Shown: positions 15,252 to 23,396 of the stretch, one piece after another
How positions within the stretch are numbered: the stretch's first letter is position 1
Layout of the letters: each line of letters begins with the position of its first letter
Assembly (NCBI GenBank): GCA_947369165.1
Contig: CANBKJ010000023.1
Span: forward strand, 1 to 37,819
Origin: an uncultured Lachnoclostridium sp.
GTDB taxonomy: Bacteria > Bacillota > Clostridia > Lachnospirales > Lachnospiraceae
Direction of reading: 5' to 3'
DNA: 37,819 nucleotides
Notes under the pieces: generated by a model
Database searches by the model: none
Told to the model about the DNA's origin: nothing
What the model saw: the letters and a program-made list of their open reading frames with translations, nothing else
Position numbers and translations under genes: made by a program

Positions 15252-17596
15252 GCAAGTAACAGTGCCGCTGCCACAATCGTTCCGATTCCAAATGTGCCTG
15301 AGATAAGAAGGGAGCCAAACTGATATATCATCAGCGCTGCCACATAGGCAAATACACACTGATATCCAATGGCAAACCAGAACCACCTGATGTTGTTCAT
15401 CTCACGCTTGATGGCACCCATCGCTGCAAAACAGGGGGCACACAGGAGGTTGAATGCCAGGAACGAATATCCGGCGATCTGGGTCATTCCCTCGAAGTCC
15501 AGCACTCCAAACACTCCCACAACTTCCTCCTTTGCCACAAGTCCCATCACAGTGGCAACCGCTGCAGTGCCCTCTCCAAATCCTAAAGGTGCAAATACCC
15601 ACTTAATCACATCGCCAATATGTCCGAGAACACTGTCAGCCAGCTCCAGATCTGCATTGAAGCCAAAGACTCCATCGGTCCAGCCAAATACCGACCCCAT
15701 CCAGATAATGATGGAAGAAAGCAGAATGATTGTTCCCGCCTTTTTAATAAAGGACCATCCCCGTTCCCACATACTTCTGAGAACAGTGCCCACTGTCGGC
15801 AGATGGTATTCCGGCAGCTCCATAACAAAGGGGGCAGCATCTCCGGCAAACAGCTTTGTCTTCTTTAAAATAATTCCAGAAACGACGATGGCAGCTATTC
15901 CAAGAAAATAAGCGCTTGGCGCCACCCATCCGGCACCACCAAACAACGCGCTGCTGATCAGGGCAATAATTGGCAGCTTCGCCCCACAGGGAATAAATGT
16001 GGTCGTCATGATCGTCATTTTGCGGTCGCGGTCACTCTCAATGGTACGGGATGCCATGATTCCCGGCACACCACAACCAGTTCCGATCAGCATGGGAATA
16101 AAGGATTTTCCCGAAAGCCCAAACCGCCGGAAAATACGATCCATGATAAATGCCACCCGGGCCATATAGCCACAGGATTCCAGAAATGCCAGAAAGATAA
16201 ACAATACAAGCATCTGTGGTACAAAACCAAGGACAGCACCAACGCCGCCAATGATCCCCTCTATCAGAAGTCCGCTGAGCCAATCCGCACAACCGATAGC
16301 TTCAAGTCCACGTTCCGCCAGTACCGGGATTCCCGGCACCCAGATCCCATACTCAGCAGGATCCGGCTGATCGATCCATTCATCCTCCACAAATACATTC
16401 TGAGCCTCCATCATGCCACCCAGATCATATCCTTTTTCTTCCAGATCGGCTCCATAAGTGCTATAAGCTTCCTCAAATCCTCCAAAATCCCTATCCTCAA
16501 AAGCCGCCTGAAGCTCTTCCGCACCGATTACCTCTGTGTCCACAGCCGCGGCATCGATCACCACTTTGATCTGTTCATTTTCAAACAACGTTTCTTTTGC
16601 CCAGTCATCCGTAGCATCATCCAGATCTGACCTTCCAATTCCGAACAAATACCAGCCATCTCCAAAAAGACCATCATTGGTCCAGTCTGCCGCCAGGGTT
16701 CCCACAGATGTCACCGATATATAGTATACAATGATCATCACAACCGCAAAAATCGGTAATGCCAAGATTCGATTTGTGACAATTTTATCAATTCTATCCG
16801 TAAGTGTCAACTTCTCACGGTTCGCCTTCTGGATACAGTCCCCAATAATCCCGGATATGTACTCGTATCTCTCATTGGTAATTATACTTTCCACGTCATC
16901 TTCAAATTTTGCCTCCAGCCGTTCCGACAATTCGGATACATCCGGCGGATTTTTCATAAGGTCACCAATTTTTTTATCCCTCTCCAAAAGCCGGATCGCC
17001 AGAAAACGTTTCTGTGCTTCCTCTGCCTCCGGAATCATCTCTTCCACCTGAGTAATCTCTTCTTCCACCACCTCACAGAAGGAATGTGATGGATAAAATA
17101 TTTTTTTCGCCCTCGCAGCAGCCACAGCTTTTTCTGCTGCCTTACTTATGCCAGTGCCTTTCAGGGCAGAGATTCCCACCACCTCACAGCCCAGCTTTTC
17201 TTCCAGCTGTGCCAAATCGATACTGTCTCCCCGTTTTTCCACGGCATCCATCATATTCACTGCGATCACCACCGGGATCCCCAGCTCCATAATCTGAGTG
17301 GAAAGGTACAGGTTTCTCTCCAGATTCGTGCCGTCTACAATGTTGATGATCGCATCCGGTTTTTCGTTTATAAGGTAATTTCTCGCCACAACTTCTTCTA
17401 AAGTATATGGTGACAGCGAATAAATACCCGGAAGGTCTGTGATCACCACCTCCCTGTGATTTTTTAATTTTCCTTCTTTCTTCTCTACCGTTACTCCCGG
17501 CCAGTTGCCAACGAACTGATTGGACCCCGTCAGCGCGTTAAATAATGTGGTTTTCCCACAGTTTGGGTTGCCGGCCAAAGCTATTTTTATAGACAT
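15167..17596 (-). CDS. feoB: Ferrous iron transporter FeoB
   Basis: 809 residues. The cytoplasmic GTPase domain has G1 GNPNCGKT (9-16), the switch region PGVTVEKKEG, G3 DLPGIYSL and G4 NMMD. After the first membrane helix (about residues 272-295) there is a roughly 110-residue acidic soluble insert, before VPGIPVLAERGLEAIG. The transport core follows with FVPQMLVLFIFLAFLESCGY, LIGTGCGVPGIMASR and FIPCGAKLPIIALIS. The C-terminal helices end in a basic tail. It is third in the feoA-feoA-feoB-Cys-rich operon, under the palindromic operator at 18107-18122. It imports Fe(II) across the cytoplasmic membrane. Confidence 0.97.
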   Translation of the reverse strand: MSIKIALAGNPNCGKTTLFNALTGSNQFVGNWPGVTVEKKEGKLKNHREVVITDLPGIYSLSPYTLEEVVARNYLINEKPDAIINIVDGTNLERNLYLSTQIMELGIPVVIAVNMMDAVEKRGDSIDLAQLEEKLGCEVVGISALKGTGISKAAEKAVAAARAKKIFYPSHSFCEVVEEEITQVEEMIPEAEEAQKRFLAIRLLERDKKIGDLMKNPPDVSELSERLEAKFEDDVESIITNERYEYISGIIGDCIQKANREKLTLTDRIDKIVTNRILALPIFAVVMIIVYYISVTSVGTLAADWTNDGLFGDGWYLFGIGRSDLDDATDDWAKETLFENEQIKVVIDAAAVDTEVIGAEELQAAFEDRDFGGFEEAYSTYGADLEEKGYDLGGMMEAQNVFVEDEWIDQPDPAEYGIWVPGIPVLAERGLEAIGCADWLSGLLIEGIIGGVGAVLGFVPQMLVLFIFLAFLESCGYMARVAFIMDRIFRRFGLSGKSFIPMLIGTGCGVPGIMASRTIESDRDRKMTIMTTTFIPCGAKLPIIALISSALFGGAGWVAPSAYFLGIAAIVVSGIILKKTKLFAGDAAPFVMELPEYHLPTVGTVLRSMWERGWSFIKKAGTIILLSSIIIWMGSVFGWTDGVFGFNADLELADSVLGHIGDVIKWVFAPLGFGEGTAAVATVMGLVAKEEVVGVFGVLDFEGMTQIAGYSFLAFNLLCAPCFAAMGAIKREMNNIRWFWFAIGYQCVFAYVAALMIYQFGSLLISGTFGIGTIVAAALLLALLYLLFRPVRRESLILHGKGNAVWAQR

Positions 17597-17613
17597 AATT
17601 TTGTTTCCTTTCT

Positions 17614-17844
17614 TTAATTGACACCATCCACTACTATCATTTCTGCATCTGCTTTTCGCAGAGACAGCTCATACCCCCGCACCGTAACCTCCACCGGATC
17701 ACCAAGGGGTGCTGTTTTTCTCACGAATATACTGGTCCCTTTCGTGATTCCCATGTCCATAATACGTCTTTTTACACTGCCTTCCCCTGTCAGCCGTGTC
17801 ACTTTAACCGTGGCACCGCAGGGAATTTCTCTCAATGTCTGCAT
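17614..17844 (-). CDS. feoA: FeoA family protein
   Basis: 76 residues with the SH3-like FeoA pattern: LREIPCGATVKVTRLTGEG, RRIMDMGITKGTSI and GDPVEVTVRGYELSLRKADA. The start is ATG 17844, which gives the normal family length and a tight fit after the preceding gene (4 nt); the frame upstream overlaps that gene. FeoA is a small cytoplasmic partner of FeoB. Confidence 0.93.
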   Translation of the reverse strand: MQTLREIPCGATVKVTRLTGEGSVKRRIMDMGITKGTSIFVRKTAPLGDPVEVTVRGYELSLRKADAEMIVVDGVN

Positions 17845-17848
17845 AGCC

Positions 17849-18067
17849 TCAATTCCTTTCCACCATAATTTTATTCGCCATATTTTTTCCAATGGCAATC
17901 CTGGAATCCATCACACTGACAATCATATTACCTTCCACCCTGTTGATCACCGTGACAGAACTACCTTCCACAAAACCAAGGTTTTTCAAAAAACGTTTTG
18001 TGTCATCCCTGCCGGAAATCCGGTGGATCATCCCAGACTCCCCGGAACAAAACATAGATAATGGCAT
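17849..18067 (-). CDS. feoA: FeoA family protein, first gene of the feo operon
   Basis: 72 residues of the same fold as the next gene, with RDDTKRFLKNLGFVEGSSVTV, NMIVSVMDSRIAIGKNMA and NKIMV. Two consecutive feoA genes are common in clostridial feo operons. It is the first gene after the divergent promoter region, and its ATG lies 40 bp from the palindromic operator. Confidence 0.92.
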   Translation of the reverse strand: MPLSMFCSGESGMIHRISGRDDTKRFLKNLGFVEGSSVTVINRVEGNMIVSVMDSRIAIGKNMANKIMVERN

Positions 18068-18106
18068 ATCATCACTTCCAATCGAAATTATTCATATCTT
18101 ACAACT

Positions 18107-18138
18107 GTTAGTATATACTAACTCAAATTAGATGTCAA
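18107..18138 (-). promoter_or_regulatory. feo operon promoter with DtxR-type operator over the -10
   Basis: On the minus strand TTGACA (18138-18133), a 17-bp spacer and TATACT (18115-18110). The -10 lies inside a perfect 16-bp palindrome, GTTAGTATATACTAAC (18107-18122). DtxR/MntR/IdeR-type repressors bind palindromes of this size with TTAG/CTAA half-sites, and blocking the -10 would shut off feo when metal is plentiful. The divergent dtxR-type gene is the natural regulator. Confidence 0.8.
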
Positions 18139-18171
18139 CAACTTTTTTGAACAGTTCCTAAATTCACTTTA

Positions 18172-18218
18172 TTGATTTCATTTTCTTAATATGTTATACT
18201 TGTAAACAATACTTACAA
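18172..18218 (+). promoter_or_regulatory. Promoter of the DtxR-type regulator, with an inverted repeat at the start site
   Basis: TTGATT (18172-18177), a 17-bp spacer and TATACT (18195-18200). Directly after the -10 there is an inverted repeat with arms TTGTAA and TTACAA (18200-18205 and 18213-18218), where a repressor could bind. Its sequence is unlike the feo palindrome, so autoregulation by the same protein is uncertain. Confidence 0.6.
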
Positions 18219-18256
18219 CACCCGAATATACCGGGCAGGTTATGGGGGAGATACTT

Positions 18257-18634
18257 ATGACGTTAAATGAGTCATCTGAAAATTATCTGGAGACAATACT
18301 TATGCTGAGCAGGAAACTTCCTGTAGTCCGCTCAGTGGATATCGCAGAGGACATGGGGTTTAAAAAATCTAGCGTCAGCGTAGCCATGAAGCAGCTGCGC
18401 GAGAATGATTATATAACAGTTACAAAATCGGGATTTATTTATCTTACAGAAAAAGGAAAAGAAGTAGCAGAAATGATCTACGAACGCCATGAATTTTTAT
18501 CCTCCTGGCTGACTGAGCTGGGAGTGGATGCCAAAACCGCCGCCGAAGATGCCTGCCGGATGGAACATTATATCAGCAAAGAGAGTTTTCAGGCGATCAA
18601 AGACTATATCGCCGGACGAAAGAAGACAAAATAG
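18257..18634 (+). CDS. Metal-dependent transcriptional regulator, DtxR/MntR family
   Basis: 125 residues. The winged helix-turn-helix includes VRSVDIAEDMGFKKSSVSVA and LTEKG. A short dimerisation and metal-binding helical domain (ERHEFLSSWLTELGV, AAEDACRMEHYIS) follows. There is no C-terminal SH3-like domain, as in MntR and short clostridial members. The start is ATG 18257, with GGGGGAG 7 nt upstream; an in-frame ATG at 18242 overlaps that site. It is divergent from feoA. The metal is likely Fe(II), by context. Confidence 0.92.
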   Translation: MTLNESSENYLETILMLSRKLPVVRSVDIAEDMGFKKSSVSVAMKQLRENDYITVTKSGFIYLTEKGKEVAEMIYERHEFLSSWLTELGVDAKTAAEDACRMEHYISKESFQAIKDYIAGRKKTK

Positions 18635-18660
18635 TGCATAAGGTGATAAGATTTACCGCA

Positions 18661-18692
18661 AAAAAGCCGCCCGGTTTCCCGGACGGCTTTTC
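18661..18692. terminator. Bidirectional terminator between dtxR and desulfoferrodoxin genes
   Basis: A GC-rich hairpin (AAAAGCCG-CCCGG / CCGG-ACGGCTTTT, one mismatch, small loop), flanked by an A run and a T run, between two convergent genes. Confidence 0.9.
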
Positions 18693-18696
18693 TCAT

Positions 18697-19083
18697 TTAC
18701 TTAAATGACCGCTGCCACAGTCCATGCTCATTACAGTAGGCATATACAGCCGAGATGGTCTCGTCCTCTTCCAGGAGAAATTTTGTTTCTGGCTCTCTTC
18801 CTGCCTCAAAATCCCTGCGGTACATTCCATGATTCGTATGCACTGCTACCCAGCCGATATAATGCTCTTTCACCATCGGATGAAGTACACTGCCGACTCT
18901 GACCGTCACAGCATTTCCCTGAACTTCCACCTCTGGAATATGTTTTTCTCCGGCGCCTTCACTGGTATTAGGATGAATTTCTGTCAGTTTCACACTGCAG
19001 CAGTCACCAGCGCCCTTTCCTTCGACCAACTCCATGATGGAACTGCAGTCCTCACACATATAAAATTTTGCTTCTTTTTGCAT
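18697..19083 (-). CDS. Desulfoferrodoxin (superoxide reductase)
   Basis: 128 residues. The N-terminal desulforedoxin-type iron centre has Cys10, Cys13, Cys28 and Cys29 (CEDC ... CC). The C-terminal superoxide reductase domain has the His4-Cys ligands: His47 in EKHIPEV, His67 and His73 in HPMVKEHYIGW, and Cys116/His119 in YAYCNEHGLW. It reduces superoxide to peroxide in the cytoplasm of anaerobes. AAGGAGG precedes the ATG. Its place next to iron uptake and HydE fits an iron and oxygen-protection neighbourhood. Confidence 0.96.
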   Translation of the reverse strand: MQKEAKFYMCEDCSSIMELVEGKGAGDCCSVKLTEIHPNTSEGAGEKHIPEVEVQGNAVTVRVGSVLHPMVKEHYIGWVAVHTNHGMYRRDFEAGREPETKFLLEEDETISAVYAYCNEHGLWQRSFK

Positions 19084-19194
19084 CGATTTCCCTCCTTGCG
19101 TTTTCTCTGCCCTTCCTGCACCGGACGGCAGAATTTAACTATAGTTTCTACGCATTTTGGAAAATTATTCATAGCAGAGATACCATCGAGTAGT

Positions 19195-20217
19195 TTAGGG
19201 GATCAACTTGTCCCGCTTTACATCTCCTCTCGCCTCCACCACCCGGTATCCGGCGGACACCACCTGCTTTCTCAGAAGGTCAACACTCTGGGCAGCCTCT
19301 TCACCGGTGGATATCTTATTTTCGTACAGATCGTAAAGTTTCCGCACCCTCATGGGTGACAGATTTGGCATAACCACATTCGCTCCTGCCTGCAGTCCCA
19401 GCTCACGCCCCCTGGGGTGGATCGTTCCCAGCGCTGTCGTAGCAGGGATAAGTGCATAAGGAAACATTAACCTCAGTATAGAGACCAGACGAAGGGTCTG
19501 GGAAAGTGTTCCATTTTCACAGCCGGCAAAGGGCGTCTCGCCATGGCTGATATAAGGACCGATGCCGATCATATCCGGCTCAAGTTCCTGCAAAAAACGC
19601 AGATCCTGAATAAGATGCTCTGTAGTCTGATAAGGCGATCCCACCATAAATCCAGACCCTACCTGATAACCAATCTCTTTCAGGTCAGATAAACAGCGCT
19701 TTCGTTCTGATGCACTCATCTCCTTCGGATGGAGCTTCTGGTAATGTTCTTCTGAAGCTGTCTCATGCCGGAGCAGATACCGGTTGGCACCGGCATCATA
19801 ATATGCCTGATAACTCTCCCTGGGCTTCTCACCAATGGACAAGGTGATTGCGCAGTCTGGGTGCTCATGCCGGATCGCCGCCACGATCCCACATATTTTT
19901 TCATCAGAAAAATAGGGATCTTCTCCACTCTGCAGCACAAAAGTCCTAAATCCCAGATCATATCCTTCCTGACAGCAGGACAGGATCTCTTCTTTTGTAA
20001 GACGGTACCGCACAGCCCCTGTATTGCCTCCGCGGATCCCACAATAATAACAGTTATTCTTACAATAATTAGAAAACTCGATCAGCCCCCGGATATATAC
20101 CTCATCACTGTAATACTGACGGCGAATGGCATCCGCTTCGGCTGCCAGATCAGAAGCGGTCTCCGGGGAATCATTTTCCAACAACTCTTTTAATTCAATA
20201 TCTGAAAAATCTCTCAT
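19195..20217 (-). CDS. hydE: [FeFe] hydrogenase H-cluster maturase HydE
   Basis: 340-residue radical SAM enzyme with Cys52, Cys56 and Cys59 in NYCKNNCYYCGIRG, followed by YRLTKEEIL, FVLQSGEDPYF, LSIGEKPRESY and RYLLRHETASEEHY, and the late GIGPYISHGETPFA. These are HydE signatures, distinguishing it from BioB and PylB. HydE helps build the dithiolate-bridged di-iron subcluster of [FeFe] hydrogenase. HydF, HydG and the hydrogenase are not in this window. Confidence 0.92.
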   Translation of the reverse strand: MRDFSDIELKELLENDSPETASDLAAEADAIRRQYYSDEVYIRGLIEFSNYCKNNCYYCGIRGGNTGAVRYRLTKEEILSCCQEGYDLGFRTFVLQSGEDPYFSDEKICGIVAAIRHEHPDCAITLSIGEKPRESYQAYYDAGANRYLLRHETASEEHYQKLHPKEMSASERKRCLSDLKEIGYQVGSGFMVGSPYQTTEHLIQDLRFLQELEPDMIGIGPYISHGETPFAGCENGTLSQTLRLVSILRLMFPYALIPATTALGTIHPRGRELGLQAGANVVMPNLSPMRVRKLYDLYENKISTGEEAAQSVDLLRKQVVSAGYRVVEARGDVKRDKLIP

Positions 20218-20350
20218 TTCTGATTAGACCTCACTTCCCATACCTATTGTACTATATCCGGATGAAAAACGCCAGTGCGCTGATCCGCTGTTTCACTCAA
20301 TTTTTTCCCCTTTCCCTCTGGTTTAACACCTCAAATCTGCAATTACTATT

Positions 20351-20443
20351 TTATAGAGTAGGTTTATCCTTACTTCCACAGCCTGCCAAGCACACTCCTA
20401 AAACCAGTACGGCTGCAATAATAACAACTATTTTTCCTTTCAA
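20351..20443 (-). CDS. Tiny lipoprotein (30 aa), possibly truncated
   Basis: A TTG start at 20443 with AAAGGAG 8 nt upstream gives MKGKIVVIIAAVLVLGVCLA, then a lipobox LAGC, then GSKDKPTL and a stop. This is a complete lipoprotein signal sequence followed by a mature part of only nine residues from the lipidated Cys. It may be the start of a lipoprotein cut short by mutation, or a real short lipopeptide. No longer continuation was found in the other frames downstream. Confidence 0.5.
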   Translation of the reverse strand: MKGKIVVIIAAVLVLGVCLAGCGSKDKPTL

Positions 20444-20460
20444 TTCTTTTTCTCCTTTCC

Positions 20461-21049
20461 GTTTGATCTGCAGTTATTATAAAATAAATTTTTTTCTGCT
20501 TCCATAGATTTAGCTTACATCTGCTTACGATTTTGTAAGATTGGGGGGAGTGAAGTATTTTTGTAAAAGTTGTTGAAACCCTTATCGTTACTGGGGTTAA
20601 AGAGGGTTGTGGACGTAGTGGGGGAAAGTTATTTTCTTATGATTTTGCATATTTTTTCAGTGGAATGGTGTAAAAGTGGTGTAAATTCAGAGTAGTTTTG
20701 GTGTACGGAATGGTGTAAAACAGAAATGTATCAATACACCACGGCCGAACAGCTAAAAATAATGGTGTAAGAATGATACGCCAAAATCACAAACTGACGT
20801 AGGTTTGCTACACCAAAAAACGCAGAATGGCATAGGAATCATACATCACCACATGAAAATCATGTAAGTTTGGGGGATTTTTCGCAAAAAGTATCTGACT
20901 TGGATTTCAAGAAAAAAAATTTGAATATGCCTGTGGCACATTGCCAGATACGCATTTTGCCAGACAAGCTGAAAATACGACCGGTTAGGGAAAGAATCCC
21001 CTAAAACCCTATAATATTAGTATAAGCAAATTGATATCCTATAGATAAT
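20461..21049. other. Noncoding stretch with clustered TGGTGTAAA motifs
   Basis: No convincing gene. Between 20660 and 20830 the motif TGGTGTA recurs five times, including GGAATGGTGTAAAA at two places 45 bp apart, with inverted copies (TACACCA) mixed in. Further right there is a direct repeat of TTGCCAGA and a small hairpin (AGGG-CCCT) at about 20988-21005. The motif cluster has a second copy at 22675-22704, on the other side of the decayed genes, so this is probably the edge of a transferred segment. Confidence 0.5.
20666..20695 (+). repeat. Left direct repeat of the decayed island
   Basis: A 30-bp segment starting TGGTGTAAAAGTGGTGTAAA, matching 22675-22704 at about 24-25 of 30 positions in the same orientation. 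The two copies bracket about 2 kb of broken defence-type genes. Confidence 0.6.
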
Positions 21050-21837
21050 TTGCATTATGAGAAGTTCACTGATGGGACGGTGAAATGTATTGAGGATGAG
21101 ATACCGTTTGAAGTGCCGGAAGGGTGGGCGTGGTGCCGGTTTTCAACTATTACTGTCAATAAAGATGCAGAAAGAAAACCTATATCATTGGCAAACAGAC
21201 AAGATGTTAAAAAAATATATGATTATTATGGCGCATCTGGAAAGATTGATAAAATTGATGAATTCATATTCAATGAAAAATTGTTGCTCATAGGTGAAGA
21301 TGGTGCAAATCTTGTAACAAGGAGTAAACCAATTGCTTTTTTGGCTGAAGGAAAATATTGGGTTAACAATCATGCACATTGTATTGATGCAACTAATAAA
21401 TTTATTTTGGACTATCTTTGTATTTATCTCAACGCAATTAGTTTAGAAAATATGTGACGGGTTCTGCTCAACCTAAAATGACACAATCCAACATGAATTC
21501 TATTCTTGTTTCATTACCACCATATGAAGAACAACGTCAAATCAACCTACAGTTATCAAATGTTTTTGGAGTTTTAAATCACATTGATAATGAAAAAACA
21601 AATATTGTTAAACTTATAGCTAAAACAAAATCCAAAATCTTCGACCTCGCCATCCGTGGCAAACTCGTTCCCCAAAACCCAGATGACGAACCTGCCGCTG
21701 TCCTTCTTGAGCGCATACGTGTTGAAAAAGAAGCACTGATAAAACAAGGTAAAATCAAACGTGATAAGAAGGAATCCATCATCTACCGAGGTGATGATAA
21801 TTCTATATTATCGGAAGTTCTTATACAAAAAAATTAG
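21050..21837 (+). pseudogene. Orphan type I restriction specificity (hsdS) cassette, frameshifted
   Basis: The text HYEKFTDGTVKCIEDEIPFE and VPEGWAWCRF is the conserved entry to the second target-recognition domain of many HsdS proteins. It stops after YLNAISLENM; shifting one base at about 21452 restores YVTGSAQPKMTQSNMNSI and LVSLPPYEEQRQI, then the central conserved helix (KSKIFDLAIRGKLVPQNPDDE) and IIYRGDDNS. So it holds a single recognition domain plus one conserved region, starts without an ATG, and has a 1-nt deletion. No hsdM or hsdR is nearby. It is a spare or silent specificity cassette that has decayed. Confidence 0.85.
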
Positions 21838-21941
21838 CCATGTATTATTTTATGATATCTCTTATGGCACACTTAATACAATCCCGCTTTCCCTTGTAAA
21901 ACTTCCAAGTTTTCATAAAAAATCTAGACAAAAGCATTTTT

Positions 21942-22451
21942 CTAATCTTCTTCATCAAACATAATCTTGTCCACTAACTGCTTTAATTCCTCCCTATTGG
22001 GCAAATACAACTCATATTTTGAGACAAACAAATTTGTATCCATTCCATAAGTAGCATATTTTACTAACAATTCATCCTTATCCCTCGCTAACACAATACC
22101 AATAGGCGGATTATCATCTGGTTCATTCTCTTCTTCTGCAAAATATCCCATGTACATATTCATTTGCCCGATATCATCATATTGAACTGCATTTACCTTT
22201 AAATCAATTAAAACAAAACACTTCAAAATACGGTGATAAAATACTAAATCACTTTAGTAGATATGATTATTGATATTCATGGGAAACTGTTCTTTGACAA
22301 AAGTAAAACCTTTACCCAATTCCAACAAAAACACCTGCATCTCTCCATCTAGATACAGTCTTGCGTATTCCAGCGGTTCATCAATCGCCAGTGCATTCAA
22401 GGCACACTGCGAATTAGGCGTTACCTTCAATCCATGCTCTGTTACAGCCAA
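21942..22451 (-). pseudogene. DUF1016 (YhcG-type PDDEXK nuclease) remnant with an internal stop
   Basis: The two open parts (22451-22254 and 22253-21942) are in the same frame, separated only by a TAA codon. Read through, they give FLLELGKGFTFVKEQFP, then DLVFYHRILKCFVLIDLKVN, then QMNMYMGYFAEEE and DNPPIGIVLARDKDELLVKY, the C-terminal nuclease core of the DUF1016 family (FYHR ... IDLK ... QM ... DNPxIGIxL). The N-terminal half is absent. These nucleases often travel with type I restriction genes, matching the hsdS remnant next door. Confidence 0.85.
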
Positions 22452-22669
22452 TCCTTAGCAGATAGCCATTAAATGTCGTAATATCAATACTATTGTGATA
22501 CTTATTATACCTTGCATATATCAGTTGCATTATCATCCGTCCTTTCCCGATTAATTCCAATCCTCACTTCTTAATGTATGGTATTAGAAATACCGCCACA
22601 AAACCACCGACATTTTCGTTACCATCTACCGCCCAATCCCTCATCTCACATCATCGTCCCAAAGCTCCC

Positions 22670-22768
22670 TCATTTGGTGTAAAACTGGTGTAAACTTGAG
22701 TAAACCTTACAATTCATTCCGCAAGGAGCAAACATACTCGTGTCGATTATTTCTTTTGGCATTTTCAT
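22670..22768 (-). pseudogene. Truncated DUF3795 gene (N-terminal fragment)
   Basis: The ATG at 22768 opens MKMPKEIIDTSMFAPCGMNC, a typical start of a DUF3795 Cys-rich protein. After KVY the text is unrelated (SSLHQFYTK, stop at 22670) and coincides with the TGGTGTAAA direct repeat at 22675-22704. The gene was therefore cut at the island boundary. Its ribosome binding site lies in the intergenic space after the DUF3788 gene, and these two families are often neighbours. Confidence 0.75.
22675..22704 (+). repeat. Right direct repeat of the decayed island
   Basis: TGGTGTAAAACTGGTGTAAA and the following ten bases match 20666-20695 in the same orientation. It sits exactly where the DUF3795 reading frame loses its family pattern. 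Confidence 0.6.
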
Positions 22769-22799
22769 AGCTGTTTGTCCTTTCTTCAAACTGAGATTG

Positions 22800-23213
22800 T
22801 TATTTCCTATTTGGTTTTCTCTTAATAGCCAGCAATTTAATATAATCACTAAATTCAGAAGTATTGGTCGGTTCAAACATTACCCATTTTCCGTCATGAT
22901 AGGTTTTAGCTTCATCATATTGCTTACAAACGGTATTAGATAGCGTACCTCTTATATCTTCAAATTTTCTTCTTTCATCTTTTCCAAAGATAATCATAAA
23001 ACCGACACAATTACTTTTTGCATATAGGCAACAAAGTGTTTTACCACCTCTGCGATATTTATACTCATAAGTCCAGTTCTTACCGCCAGTATTCCATGAT
23101 CGTTCCATTTCGTATTTTTCTTCAATAACCGAACATAGTTCTTGCCAAACCTCAAATAAATTTCGTCCAAGCAATTCAGTCATAGTTGATTGAGATGGTA
23201 TATTTTCAAGCAT
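22800..23213 (-). CDS. DUF3788 family protein
   Basis: 137 residues, intact, starting MLENIPSQSTMTELLGRNLF, with NWTYEYKYRRGGKTLCCLYA, VGFMIIFGKDERRKFE and KTYHDGKWVMFEPTN, the DUF3788 pattern. It is a small soluble protein with an alpha/beta fold; the function is unknown, though the family resembles YdhG/DUF1801-like domains used in small-molecule binding. GAGGAGG precedes the ATG. It was probably co-transcribed with the DUF3795 gene before that gene was truncated. Confidence 0.85.
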   Translation of the reverse strand: MLENIPSQSTMTELLGRNLFEVWQELCSVIEEKYEMERSWNTGGKNWTYEYKYRRGGKTLCCLYAKSNCVGFMIIFGKDERRKFEDIRGTLSNTVCKQYDEAKTYHDGKWVMFEPTNTSEFSDYIKLLAIKRKPNRK

Positions 23214-23305
23214 TGTATTTCCTCCTCAAATTCATATTTGTTAATGTCTTTATTTTATCATACTTCCGTTGTGCTTTCTATCACTATTTATATATGGCAA
23301 AAAAG

Positions 23306-23338
23306 TACAGGACGTATGCCGTTTGCATACATCCTGTA
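23306..23338 (-). terminator. Terminator of sipL
   Basis: A 14-bp stem with one G-T position (TACAGGACGTATGC and its partner) and a short loop, followed on the minus strand by CTTTTTTGCC, 58 bp after the sipL stop. Confidence 0.85.
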
Positions 23339-23396
23339 TATTCAAGAACAGAGTTATAAGTCTTCAGAAGTTATCTCACAATAGACATCCGCAGAA

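Noticed and set aside
20660-20830. CRISPR array suspected from repeated TGGTGTAAA motifs
   Set aside because: Spacing is irregular, copies occur on both strands and are too short and variable; no cas genes.
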